This document shows positions 53,055-61,969 of a DNA stretch of 64,000 nt, in pieces (position 1 is the stretch's first letter; each line of letters begins with the position of its first letter). Source of the stretch: Fen-455 sp050012675 (GTDB lineage Bacteria > Actinomycetota > Acidimicrobiia > Acidimicrobiales > Bog-793); contig JBEKGS010000011.1 in assembly GCA_050012675.1 (NCBI GenBank), positions 1 through 64,000 of the forward strand, read 5' to 3'. The position numbers were made by a program, and so were the translations under genes. Under the pieces are notes generated by a model. The model searched no databases. It worked only from the letters and a program-made list of their open reading frames with translations, and had not been told where the DNA came from.

Positions 53055-54389
53055 TCAGCGCCTGTCGCCCTCGAGCTCGCCGAGCGCGAGCACGAGGGCT
53101 CGATCGATGAGCTCGGCCGGCGGCAAGCCGGACGACTTCAGCAGCCGCTCGATGGCGCGCCGGGTCTTGAGTGGTCCCGGGAGTCCTTCGGACAGTTCGG
53201 TCGCGAAGCCGTCCAGTGCAGCGTCGTCGTTTGCCAGGCTCAAGGCCAGCGCGTCCGCGAGCGAGATGAGATCGGCTGCGAAGTCCGATCCGGCCCGCGC
53301 CACCTCGAGGTCGATGGCCGGACGCGACCGGTCGTCGATGCAGTCCCACCAGCAAAAGGGCCTGTCCTCCTCGAAGTCTTCGCGGAGCGCGGACCGCAGG
53401 TCCTCCGTGGCTCCCGGGCGCCGGAGGTCAGAATGAAGTTCTCCCTGACCCACGAGATGTCCCCGGAGCACAAGGGCGCGCCCGTCGGCGCCGCCAAGGC
53501 GTTCCCGCGCGGCACTGACGAGTCGTGTTCGCAATTCGGCGAGATCGGCGATCTCAGCTATGTCGAGCTCTACGAGGTCGAAGCGCACGACATCACAGGC
53601 GACCGGCTCGATGTCTTGGACGTGCCCGTCGCTGACGTGAACGAGCGTGGCGCCCTTGGACCCTCGTTCGCTCGGTTTGGGGCTGCGGGCCTGAATGTTG
53701 CCGGAGTAGACGACCCAGGGCTCGTCGGAGCCCTTCCGGCCCGAGAGGGTCAAACGGGTGTGCACGTGGCCCAGCGCCCAGTAGTCGAGGCCGATGCTCC
53801 GCAGCTCCTCGAGAGTGCACGGGCTGTAGTCGTCATAGCCGGATGCCGCGCCTTGCACGTTGCAGTGCAGGACGCCGACTTGGAGACCGGGTCCAGCCTT
53901 AGGGGCGAATCGGAGCGCCAGGTTCTCGCGTTCGCTTCGATGGGCGAAGCTGATGCCTTGCACTGTCGCGAGTGCGCGCCCGTCGACCTCGACACTGACC
54001 GCCTGCACGTCCTTGCAGCCGAAGACTGTCACGCGCTCGGGCCAGGGGCCGTTGAGAGCCGACCAACCTGTCTCGACGGGGTCGTGGTTGCCGTGCACGA
54101 CAAAGCTGGCGATCCCGGCCCTCGACAGGCGGGCGAGGCCGTCGCGGAAGCGCAACTGTGCCCGAAGCCCACGCTCGGGTCCGTCGTAGATGTCCCCGGC
54201 TATCACAAGGAAGGCAGCGTGGCGGTCCAGGCACAGATCGACGAGGGAGTCGAACGCGCCGAGCGAAGCCTCGCGCAGCTGGTCGGCAACGTGTGGAGCC
54301 GTTGAACCGATGCCCTTGAAAGGCGTATCAAGATGCAGGTCCGCTGCATGGACGAAACTGAAGTCGGGAGTCCGGGAAGGATCTTCCAT
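53055..54389 (-). CDS. yhaO: SbcD/YhaO-like metallophosphoesterase (DNA repair exonuclease)
   Basis: Phosphoesterase motifs in order are DLHLD (D-x-H), GDIYD, GNHD, a later HCN, and GHVHT. This is the Mre11/SbcD nuclease pattern with a C-terminal ~180-residue cap. ATG at 54389 gives MEDPSRTPDFSFVHAADLHLD; longer readings are low-complexity. The product is 444 aa. It forms a two-gene operon with the YhaN-like ATPase, likely a DNA-end or structure-processing complex. Confidence 0.87.
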   Translation of the reverse strand: MEDPSRTPDFSFVHAADLHLDTPFKGIGSTAPHVADQLREASLGAFDSLVDLCLDRHAAFLVIAGDIYDGPERGLRAQLRFRDGLARLSRAGIASFVVHGNHDPVETGWSALNGPWPERVTVFGCKDVQAVSVEVDGRALATVQGISFAHRSERENLALRFAPKAGPGLQVGVLHCNVQGAASGYDDYSPCTLEELRSIGLDYWALGHVHTRLTLSGRKGSDEPWVVYSGNIQARSPKPSERGSKGATLVHVSDGHVQDIEPVACDVVRFDLVELDIAEIADLAELRTRLVSAARERLGGADGRALVLRGHLVGQGELHSDLRRPGATEDLRSALREDFEEDRPFCWWDCIDDRSRPAIDLEVARAGSDFAADLISLADALALSLANDDAALDGFATELSEGLPGPLKTRRAIERLLKSSGLPPAELIDRALVLALGELEGDRR

Positions 54390-54463
54390 CGAAACGAGGC
54401 TACCCGTGGGGTGTATCGCCGCCCGGTGATCCCCATCGACGAAGAACTCAGGACGGGAGCGAG

Positions 54464-56146
54464 ATGAGTGAGCGAACAGGTGGCGAGGTTGTCGTTGAGG
54501 TGCTCGCGGGCTCGGGAGTCGATGTCGTCTTCGGGATCCCGAGCGTCCACAACCTCCCGATCTACGACGCGATAAGGCGTGACGGCCGGCTTCGTGTGAT
54601 CGGCGTCCGCCACGAGCAAGCTGCCGTCGCAGCCGCCGACGGGTTCGCGCGTACGACCGGCCGCCTCGGCGTGTGCCTGACCTCGACGGGTCCGGGAGCG
54701 GCCAACGCCATGGGGGGCCAGCTCGAGGCATTGGCTTCGTCATCGCCGGTTCTGCACCTGACGGGCCAGATCGACAGTCGGTTCCTTGGCAAGGGGCGGG
54801 GCTTCATCCACGAGGTGCCGGACCAGCTCGGGATGCTGTCGCGGCTGTCCAAGGCCAGCTACCGGCCGGCCTCGGCCGAAGCCATTGGAGAGACGGTGGC
54901 GCGCGCGGCCCTCGAGGCGGCGACGGGCAGCCGTGGACCGGTGTCGGTGGAGATACCCATCGACTTCCAGTACGCCTCGACGGCCTCGACCGGAGAGCCA
55001 CATGAGCTCGTGGGCTTGCCCTTGTCGCAGGGCACTCCTGACGGCGCTGAGGTTGCCCGCGCGGCTGAGCTCATCGCCGGCTCCAGGCGGCCCATCGTCT
55101 GGGCAGGCGGAGGCGTGGTTGCCTCCGGCGCCGTCGAGGAGCTGCAGCGGTTCGTGCGACGCCTGGGGGCCGGGGTGCTGACGAGCCCTAACGGGCGCGG
55201 TGTCATACCCGAGAACGATCCCTCCTGTATCGGAAACCTCACCTGGGATCCAGACGTGAGGGCACTTTGCCTCGAGGCGGACCTGCTCGTGGCGGTCGGG
55301 ACGCGTTTTCAGGGGACGAACACGGAGAACTGGAGGATGAAGCTGCCCGCCCGGCTCGTGCACTTGGACCTCGACCCCACCGTGCCGGGCAGGAACTACC
55401 CCGTCGAGGCGGCAGTGGTCGGTGACGCCAAGCTGACGATCGGGGCCCTCTTGGAGGCGTTGGACCACAGGCAAGTGCCGCCGGTCCTCGCGGAGCCACT
55501 CTGGGCCGACCGTGTCGTCGCGGCCACGCGGTCGGCCCGGGAGCGGCTGCGGGGCACCCTCGGCGTTCAGGTCGGTCTCCTCGACGCGTTGGCCGGCGCC
55601 ATCGGTTCGGGCACCGTCGTCGTCAAGGACTCGACCATCTCCGCGTACACGTGGGGCAACCGGCTGTTGCCAGTGATGCGGCCCCGGACCTCGATAATGC
55701 CGAACAGCTTCGCGATCGGGCTCGGAATGCCGCATGCGCTCGGCGCAGCTGTCGGTTCCCCGGTGCTACCGGTCGTGCTCCTCGTCGGAGACGGCGGGTT
55801 CGTCCTGTCGGCGAGCGAGCTCGCCACTGTGGCTCAAGAGGAGCTCGCGATCGTGGTGCTCGTCTTCGTGGACGGCGGCTACGGGATACTCCGCAACATC
55901 CAAGAAAGCCAGTACGGGTCACGCGAAGCCCACATCGGCGTGGACCTCAAGCGCCCCGACTTCTGCGGCCTGGCGGCGGCATTCGGGATCGGAGCCGAGC
56001 GCGTGAAGTCGGTCGCCGGCTACGACAAGGCGGTGAGACGGGCGCTCGGCGAGCGCGCACCTTTCCTGATCGAGGTGGACCTGGACGCCATCGGCCCGAT
56101 GAAGGTGCGCTACACGGGCACGTCCAAGCCGCCCGCGCGTTATTAG
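54464..56146 (+). CDS. Thiamine-diphosphate-dependent enzyme (acetolactate synthase-like)
   Basis: Three domains of the ThDP decarboxylase/ALS family are visible: a PYR domain with activator Glu51 in RHEQAAVAAADGFAR, a central domain, and a PP domain with GDGGFVLSASELAT and VDGGYG (the usual N-D/N-N before GG is Val-Asp here). At 560 aa it is the right size. True ALS specificity is not supported, since no regulatory-subunit gene or ilv genes are nearby; a 2-oxo-acid decarboxylase or lyase is possible. The stop overlaps that of convergent lat by three bases. The ATG follows GGGAGC. Confidence 0.85.
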   Translation: MSERTGGEVVVEVLAGSGVDVVFGIPSVHNLPIYDAIRRDGRLRVIGVRHEQAAVAAADGFARTTGRLGVCLTSTGPGAANAMGGQLEALASSSPVLHLTGQIDSRFLGKGRGFIHEVPDQLGMLSRLSKASYRPASAEAIGETVARAALEAATGSRGPVSVEIPIDFQYASTASTGEPHELVGLPLSQGTPDGAEVARAAELIAGSRRPIVWAGGGVVASGAVEELQRFVRRLGAGVLTSPNGRGVIPENDPSCIGNLTWDPDVRALCLEADLLVAVGTRFQGTNTENWRMKLPARLVHLDLDPTVPGRNYPVEAAVVGDAKLTIGALLEALDHRQVPPVLAEPLWADRVVAATRSARERLRGTLGVQVGLLDALAGAIGSGTVVVKDSTISAYTWGNRLLPVMRPRTSIMPNSFAIGLGMPHALGAAVGSPVLPVVLLVGDGGFVLSASELATVAQEELAIVVLVFVDGGYGILRNIQESQYGSREAHIGVDLKRPDFCGLAAAFGIGAERVKSVAGYDKAVRRALGERAPFLIEVDLDAIGPMKVRYTGTSKPPARY

Positions 56147-57486
56147 GCCAAGGCCCCGACGACCCGGTGCATGGCGTCGCAGCCGGCGTCGACCTCTTCT
56201 GTCGTCATCGACAGCGCCGGGCGGAGGCGGAGCGTGCGCTCGCCGCAGCCGAAGGCGATGACGTGCTCGTCGTTCCAGAGCTTTTGCAGCACCGAGGTGC
56301 GCAGCTCACGGGTGGCAAGGTCGATGGCGGCGACAAAGCCACGCCCGCGGGCGTTGGACACGGCGTCCGGCCAGGAGTGCTCGAGCTCGACCAACCTGTC
56401 GAGGAGGTGGTGCCCGACTTGGGCGGCGTTGGCGATGGCACCTTGTCGCTCGATGAGCTCGAGCAGGCGGCGCGAGCGCACCATGTCGGTGAGGTTGCCC
56501 CCCCAGGTCGAATCGATGCGGCCGGAGGTGACAAAGACGTTGTCCTTGACCTCGTCCACGCGTCTGCCGGCCATGACGCCCCCGAGCTGCACCTTCTTGC
56601 CGAAGGCGACGAGGTCAGGGGAAAGCCCGAGCTGCTGGTAGCACCAGGGCGTGCCCGTGGCGCCCGCGCCAGTCTGCACCTCGTCGACCACGAACAAGGC
56701 GTCGTAGCGGTGGCACATCTCCTCGATGGCCGAAAGGAACTCCGCGCGCAGGTGGCGGTCGCCGCCCTCGCACTGGATGGGCTCGGCGATGAAACAGGCG
56801 ATGTCGTGCGGGTAGGCCTCGAACGCGGCCCTGGCCTCTTCGAGGGCCGTTGCTTCGCTGGCCTCGACCTCGGCGCGGTGGGCATCGAAGGGAAAGCGCA
56901 GCGCGGGAGAGGAGATGCGCGGCCAGTCGAACTTCGGGTAGCGGTCGGTCTTGACCGGGTCGGTGTTGGTCAAAGACATCGTGTAGCCGCTGCGGCCGTG
57001 GAAGGCGTGGCGCAGGTGGAGGACCCGGGTGCCGAGCTCGGGCGGGCGACCGGCCGCCTCGTTGCGGCGCGACTTCCAGTCGAAGGCGCACTTGAGGGCG
57101 TTCTCGACAGCGAGGGCACCGCCCTCGATCAAGAACAGATGGGGCAGCGCCGGGTCCCCGAGCACACGGGTGAACGTGGCCACGAACTCGGCGAGCTGGA
57201 CTGTCGGCACCTCGGCGTTGGCCGGCTTGTTGGAAGCCGCCTCGACGAGCTCGTCGCGCGTCGCCGCGTCGTCTGAGAGCCCGGGCGGGTTCATCCCGAG
57301 CGGGGCCGAGCCGAAGAAGGTGTAGAAGTCGAGGTATTCGGTGCCGTCCCGGGCGTCGACGAGCCGGCAACCGTGGCTCTTCGACAGGTCCAGCACTATG
57401 GGGAAGCCGTCCACGAGCATGTGCTCGGCGAGGCGCTCACGGACCTCGTCAGGCGCGATATGGCACTGATCCTGGGTCGTTTTCAT
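56143..57486 (-). CDS. lat: L-lysine 6-transaminase
   Basis: Lat moves the epsilon-amino group of lysine to 2-oxoglutarate, giving 2-aminoadipate semialdehyde (cyclising to piperideine-6-carboxylate). The long opening LVDARDGTEYLDFYTFFGSA, HLRHAFHGRSGYTMSLTN, FVVDEVQTGAGATG and the PLP-lysine region LVAFGKKVQLGGVM match this fold I class III enzyme closely. The length is 447 aa. The ATG has TACGCT six bases upstream on its strand. It is divergent from another class III aminotransferase. Confidence 0.9.
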   Translation of the reverse strand: MKTTQDQCHIAPDEVRERLAEHMLVDGFPIVLDLSKSHGCRLVDARDGTEYLDFYTFFGSAPLGMNPPGLSDDAATRDELVEAASNKPANAEVPTVQLAEFVATFTRVLGDPALPHLFLIEGGALAVENALKCAFDWKSRRNEAAGRPPELGTRVLHLRHAFHGRSGYTMSLTNTDPVKTDRYPKFDWPRISSPALRFPFDAHRAEVEASEATALEEARAAFEAYPHDIACFIAEPIQCEGGDRHLRAEFLSAIEEMCHRYDALFVVDEVQTGAGATGTPWCYQQLGLSPDLVAFGKKVQLGGVMAGRRVDEVKDNVFVTSGRIDSTWGGNLTDMVRSRRLLELIERQGAIANAAQVGHHLLDRLVELEHSWPDAVSNARGRGFVAAIDLATRELRTSVLQKLWNDEHVIAFGCGERTLRLRPALSMTTEEVDAGCDAMHRVVGALA

Positions 57487-57492
57487 TACCGG

Positions 57493-57498
57493 AGCGTA
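57493..57498 (-). promoter_or_regulatory. -10 box (TACGCT) for leaderless lat
   Basis: On the minus strand TACGCT-N6-ATG precedes lat within a 57-bp divergent spacer. A second TACGCT on the plus strand (57506-57511) could serve the other gene, which has a GAGGAGA ribosome-binding site. Confidence 0.45.
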
Positions 57499-57543
57499 CC
57501 GCTACTACGCTTTCGCGAAACACAACCGCTGAGGAGAATAGCG

Positions 57544-58932
57544 ATGACCTTCGAGCTCAGCTCGTTGATCGAGGCCCGCCAGGGCGAGAATTTCCGGCTC
57601 CACAGTGAGTATCTGAATCCCCAGCTCGTGAAGGTGCTGAAGACCCTCGGCTTCGACCGCTTCTACGTCAGGGGAGAAGGCTCGTACCTGTACGACCGGA
57701 ACGGAGAGCGTTATCTCGACTTCCTGGCCGGGTTCGGTGTATTTGCACTCGGACGCGGGCACCCTGTGGTCAAAAAGGCGCTGCACGAGGCGCTCGACAT
57801 GAACCTGCCGAACCTCGTCCAGCTCGACGCCGCGCTGCTGCCCGGGTTGCTCGCAGAGGCGCTGGTGGCCAGGACCCATGACGGGATCCAACGGTGTTTC
57901 TTCTCCAACTCCGGCGCGGAGGCGATCGAGGCCGCGATGAAGTTCTCGAGGTACGCGACGAAGCGTCCCCGGATACTCCACGCCGATCATGGGTTTCACG
58001 GCCTTAGCCTGGGGGCGCTGTCGCTCAACGGCGGCAAGGAGTTCCGCGAGGGCTTCGGAGCGCTTCTGCCTGGTTGCCACGAGGTGCCCTTCGGGCAGAT
58101 CGACCCTCTCGAGCGTGAGCTTCAGCGTGACGACGTCGCGGCAGTGGTCCTCGAGGTCATCCAGGGAAAGGGCGTGAATCTCGCCTCGGACGAATACTGG
58201 GCCGCCGCCGCGGAACTGTGCCGCAAGCACGGGACTCTTCTCGTCATCGACGAAGTCCAGACCGGCCTCGGCAGGACCGGCAAGCTGTGGGCCCATGAGC
58301 ACTACGGTTTGAGACCCGACATCATCACTGTGTCGAAAGCCCTCTCGGGCGGTTTCATCCCGGTCGGGGCGATGATGTGCTCGTCGGAGGTCTTCGATCG
58401 CGTCTATTCGAAGATGGAGCGAGCCGTCGTCCATTCCTCGACCTTCGGGCGTAATCAGCTCGCGATGGTGGCGGCGCTCGCAACCTTGCAGACGATCGAC
58501 GACGAGGACATCGTCGACCGGGCACGCGTGAGCGGCGAGGCATTCATGAAGGGCTTGGCGCCCCTGGTCGAAAAGTACGAGCTTTTTCACGAGGTACGCG
58601 GCAAGGGGCTGATCATCGGACTTGTCTTCGGCGAGCCGACCTCGTTCGGGCTCAAGTCTCGCTGGAAGATGATGGAGGGTGCCCGCAAGGGGCTCTTCTC
58701 CCAGCTGGTTGTCGGACCACTCTTCCATCGGCACAGGATCTTGACCCAGGTCGCCGGCGACAACATGAACGTTGTCAAGCTGCTTCCCCCGCTAATCATC
58801 GGTCAGGAGGAGGTGGACTACTTCGTCGAAGCGCTCGACGACGTGCTGGAGGACGCCCACCGCAACTCAGCCCTCCTGTTCGAGTTCGGCAGGACCCTTG
58901 CCAAGAGCGCCCTCAGAAGGGAGCCCTCCTGA
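57544..58932 (+). CDS. Class III PLP-dependent aminotransferase
   Basis: The fold I class III pattern is clear: FFSNSGAEAIEAAMKFSR, LHADHGFHGLSLGALSLNGG, LLVIDEVQTGLGRTG, and the PLP-binding lysine in ITVSKALSGGF. At 462 aa it has a ~35-residue N-terminal arm before the core. The substrate is not evident; related proteins use omega-amines, ornithine-type substrates or acyl-linked intermediates. ATG at 57544 follows GAGGAGA. The divergent pairing with lysine 6-transaminase suggests related amine chemistry. Confidence 0.85.
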   Translation: MTFELSSLIEARQGENFRLHSEYLNPQLVKVLKTLGFDRFYVRGEGSYLYDRNGERYLDFLAGFGVFALGRGHPVVKKALHEALDMNLPNLVQLDAALLPGLLAEALVARTHDGIQRCFFSNSGAEAIEAAMKFSRYATKRPRILHADHGFHGLSLGALSLNGGKEFREGFGALLPGCHEVPFGQIDPLERELQRDDVAAVVLEVIQGKGVNLASDEYWAAAAELCRKHGTLLVIDEVQTGLGRTGKLWAHEHYGLRPDIITVSKALSGGFIPVGAMMCSSEVFDRVYSKMERAVVHSSTFGRNQLAMVAALATLQTIDDEDIVDRARVSGEAFMKGLAPLVEKYELFHEVRGKGLIIGLVFGEPTSFGLKSRWKMMEGARKGLFSQLVVGPLFHRHRILTQVAGDNMNVVKLLPPLIIGQEEVDYFVEALDDVLEDAHRNSALLFEFGRTLAKSALRREPS

Positions 58933-58958
58933 GCTCGACTGGCCCAGGTGGCCCGGGT

Positions 58959-60098
58959 ATGCAACCAGTGGAGGCCATCAGGCCAGGTGACAGGATGCTC
59001 GTGACGGGCGCGGCCGGCTTCATAGGCTCGGCTGTGACACGGGCGCTTTTGGCACGCGGAGCCCAAGTTGTCGCTCTCGTGCAGCCCGGGGTGCCGAGCG
59101 CCAATCTCGACGGCCTGGCCGTGGAGCCTGTCGTGGCTGACCTGCGAGACGCCTCGGCCGTAGCGGCCGCCGCCGCCGGATGCCGCATGATCTTCCATGT
59201 CGCCGCGGTGTACCGGTTCTGGACGCCAAACGCGGCGGACTTCTACGAGGTCAATGTCGGCGGCAGCCTGAACGTGATCGACGCCGCCAGCGCCCGCGGA
59301 GTCGAGAGGGTCGTCTACACGAGCACCGTCGGCACGATCGGCTTGGACGGGACGGAAAAGGGCTTTGCGGCCGACGAGACGGCGTGGGCACGCATCGGCC
59401 ATCTGTTCGGGCTGTACAAGCAGTCGAAGTACGTCGCCGAGCACGAAGTGCTGCGCGCCGGGGCCCAGGGCCTGCCGGTCGTCCTCGTCCAGCCCACCTT
59501 GCCTCTTGGCCCCGGTGACCGGGCTCCGACGCCGACCGGAAAGACGATCCTCGAGTTCCTGAACGGACGCATCCCCGGGTGGTTCGACACGGCACTGAAC
59601 GTGGTCGACGTCGACGACGTCGCCGCCGGGCACCTGCTCGCGGCCGAGCTCGGAGCCCAGGGGCGCAGCTACGTGCTCGGTGGCGAGAACCTTGCGCTTC
59701 GTGAGATCCTCGACGTGCTCGCTGCAGGAACCGGCCTGCCCAGGGCCACCTTCAAGGTTCCCCGGCAGGTGGCCCTGATCGCTGCGCACGCCTCGGACCT
59801 GGTCGAAGGGCGCCTGCTTCGCCGTGAGCCGAGCGTTCCGCTCGAGGGAGCGCGGATGGCTTCGACCCGCATGATCTTCAGCGACGCTCGGGCCCGCAGT
59901 GAGCTCGGCTACAGGTCCCGACCCGCCGTCGAGGCGATCATGCGCTCGGCGCGTTGGTACGCGGAGAACGACTACGTGTCGGCGAAACGACTGGCGCGGA
60001 TCCGCTGGAATGACGTGACCGACTTCCCGCTCGGCGGTCACGCCGCGAGACTCAACATCGGGGCCGAACCGGGTCGATCCCCGACGGGCTCCGCTTGA
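58959..60098 (+). CDS. NAD-dependent epimerase/dehydratase, HpnA-like
   Basis: This is an extended short-chain dehydrogenase. The Rossmann motif TGAAGFIGSAVTRALLARG is at residues ~16-34, and the catalytic YxxxK is Tyr-Lys-Gln-Ser-Lys in LFGLYKQSKYVAE. NLDGLAVEPVVADLRD and LPLGPGDRAPTPTGKTI resemble hopanoid-associated sugar epimerase HpnA, but no squalene/hopanoid genes are nearby. The product is 379 aa. It lies 26 bp after the aminotransferase and its stop overlaps the next start (TGATG), so the three genes probably form one transcript. Confidence 0.83.
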   Translation: MQPVEAIRPGDRMLVTGAAGFIGSAVTRALLARGAQVVALVQPGVPSANLDGLAVEPVVADLRDASAVAAAAAGCRMIFHVAAVYRFWTPNAADFYEVNVGGSLNVIDAASARGVERVVYTSTVGTIGLDGTEKGFAADETAWARIGHLFGLYKQSKYVAEHEVLRAGAQGLPVVLVQPTLPLGPGDRAPTPTGKTILEFLNGRIPGWFDTALNVVDVDDVAAGHLLAAELGAQGRSYVLGGENLALREILDVLAAGTGLPRATFKVPRQVALIAAHASDLVEGRLLRREPSVPLEGARMASTRMIFSDARARSELGYRSRPAVEAIMRSARWYAENDYVSAKRLARIRWNDVTDFPLGGHAARLNIGAEPGRSPTGSA

Positions 60099-61198
60099 TG
60101 ATCCACCGGCCCGCGCGCGAACCCTCCGGTTTCGCGCGCGATCGCCGGCGCGGCCCGGCCCGGTTGGCGGCACTGGTCGTGTCCCTGGCATGCGTGCTGC
60201 TGCTCGCGTCGTGCAGCTCCAACCGGGGCGCCCCCACCACGACCTCGAGTGCCGTCACGAGCACGACGACGACTACGCCCGCAACGACTTCCTCGACGAC
60301 CACGACCACGACGCTCCCTGTTCCCGTTGCCGGGACGTCGATTCTCCGCGTCCTGGTCGCTGCGCTGCCACCAGGTGACGTGGCCCTTCCTGTCGTCTCG
60401 GAGGGAAGTGGCGCCTGGTCCAGGATGGTTCCGATCGCGTACCAGAGCTTTGGGAGCGGTCCCGATCTTCTTCTCATAGCGGGCCAGGACGGGACCATGT
60501 CGTGGTGGGATCCGACGTTGTTGTCGGATCTCTCCAGTCATTACACCGTGACCATTTTCGACCTTCCCGGAACAGGCTACTCAGGACCGGCTAGGAGCCC
60601 GCTTTCACTCCCCTGGCTCGCTGACATGACTGCAGGACTGGCACTCACCATTGGGCTCAATGATCCCGTCGTGCTTGGCTGGGGTCTCGGCGGCGAGATC
60701 GCCCTCTCTTTGGCGGAGCGCCATTCCGAGATCGCGTCGTCGCTTGTTCTAGTCGACACCTCTGCCGCCGGTGCCGGTGCGTGGCGCCCCACGCCCGAGG
60801 TCGTACGGCTCCTCGCGACGCCGGGAGTGACCCCGTCGCAACTCTCGCGCCTTTTGTTCCCGCCGACGACCACGGGACTGAGGGACCGCGTGCAGTGGCA
60901 GAACGACCTGTTCTCGGGGACTCCTGACTGGCCGACGGCGACGACCGTCAAGGCCGAGGCTGCGCTCCAGGCAGCAATTTGGAAGAGCACGATGCTGCTG
61001 AGGTACCTCCCACGCGTGAAGGTGCCGACCCTCGTTGTCTCAGGTGCCGACGATGTCGTGTTTCCGTCGGGAAACGCCAGTGAGCTCGTCAGCGAACTTC
61101 GTCACGCGTTGTTGGTCGTGCTCCCGGACGCGGGCTACGACGCGATTGGCCAGGACGCGCCGACGTTTGTCGCCGCGATCGAGAAGTTCACCGGCTAG
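60098..61198 (+). CDS. Lipoprotein with alpha/beta-hydrolase fold lacking nucleophile and catalytic His
   Basis: A basic N terminus, hydrophobic segment and lipobox LAS-Cys39 predict a lipid-anchored extracellular protein. Residues ~44-75 are a Thr/Ser spacer. The rest follows the alpha/beta-hydrolase pattern: LLIAGQDGTMSWWDP, FDLPGTGYSG, then LGWGLGG where GxSxG is expected (Gly196 replaces Ser), GADDVVFP with the acid kept, and AGYDAIGQD with Tyr347 where His is expected. Both losses are one base from the ancestral codon. It is probably a non-catalytic binding protein. A TTG one codon upstream is unlikely to be the start. Confidence 0.85.
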   Translation: MIHRPAREPSGFARDRRRGPARLAALVVSLACVLLLASCSSNRGAPTTTSSAVTSTTTTTPATTSSTTTTTTLPVPVAGTSILRVLVAALPPGDVALPVVSEGSGAWSRMVPIAYQSFGSGPDLLLIAGQDGTMSWWDPTLLSDLSSHYTVTIFDLPGTGYSGPARSPLSLPWLADMTAGLALTIGLNDPVVLGWGLGGEIALSLAERHSEIASSLVLVDTSAAGAGAWRPTPEVVRLLATPGVTPSQLSRLLFPPTTTGLRDRVQWQNDLFSGTPDWPTATTVKAEAALQAAIWKSTMLLRYLPRVKVPTLVVSGADDVVFPSGNASELVSELRHALLVVLPDAGYDAIGQDAPTFVAAIEKFTG

Positions 61199-61699
61199 CA
61201 GCCGGCACAGTTCCGGTCAGCGATTCGGATCGCAAAGCTGGAGCTAGAGGCGTGACTGGTACGGGTCGTTCTCAAAGTGCCGCGCTCGTCCGCCTGGCGT
61301 CCGGACTGTGATCGGAACGCTCGTACCATGCACGGAGCGGAATGGGTCGCCCTCCAGCTCGTTGAGCGTCCGGCGCTTGTCGGTCGTCGCGTCGCTTGTC
61401 CCGTCGGTTCGTTCTGTTCGCTGTACCGGTCTCTCTGTGTTCTCGATGTTCGCGCTCGCACGTGCTTGCGAACCGGTGGTGCCCCCAGGCTCAACTGCAA
61501 AGAGCACATTGGAAGGTGACGGCCGCACTGTCACCTCGGAGGTTGGGCGAGGATCCAAAGCTGCGGAGAGCAGCTGCGATCGGCGGCTTTGGGTGCTCGT
61601 GGTGAGGACATTTTGGCTGCCACCGGCGCGCGCCGTGCCCGAAGCGGGAACTGGTGAAGACGTCAATCTCCAGGGCGGTGCAAGTGTCGCCTTCGCGAG
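61199..61699. other. Gene-poor gap with no supported feature
   Basis: This 501-bp stretch is slightly less GC-rich than its surroundings. Open frames exist on both strands (for example 61308-61703 plus and 61244-61666 minus), but neither has the strong G/C third-position bias, a ribosome-binding site or a recognisable product. No tRNA or other RNA fold was recognised. It may be a decayed gene. Confidence 0.4.
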
Positions 61700-61969
61700 C
61701 TAATCACGGGCCGTGGTCCTGTCTTGTGCCTCGTTGGGGTCGGTTCCCGCCAAGCGCAAGAGCCCGAGGCCGTCGTGGGGGACACAGACGTACAGCACGT
61801 AGGTCCGCCCCGCCCGCTGGGCTTCGGCCCAGCCCAGGACCTCGGTCACCTCGGCCTCGCTGAGCTCGTACTCGTCGCTTGATCCGGCGGGCTCGTGGAA
61901 GTGGACGCGATACGAAGGGCGGTCGATGCCCCATGTCTGATCGCGGGGATCGACCCGGCGCACCCTCAC
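61700..61969 (-). CDS. Small uncharacterised protein (89 aa)
   Basis: The compact sequence includes YRVHFHEP, DEYELSEAEVTEVLGWAEAQ and RTYVLYVCVPHDGLGLLRLAG, with good codon bias and an alternating strand-helix-strand pattern of a small alpha/beta protein. The GTG start has GATAAT six bases upstream on its strand, suggesting leaderless expression. I do not recognise a named family. It resembles short conserved hypotheticals of actinobacteria. Confidence 0.65.
   Translation of the reverse strand: MRVRRVDPRDQTWGIDRPSYRVHFHEPAGSSDEYELSEAEVTEVLGWAEAQRAGRTYVLYVCVPHDGLGLLRLAGTDPNEAQDRTTARD

Noticed and set aside
60228..60320. Short tandem ACG/ACC-rich stretch as a possible CRISPR or satellite repeat
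   Set aside because: It encodes the Thr-rich spacer after the lipobox of the hydrolase-fold lipoprotein, with no regular repeat-spacer structure.
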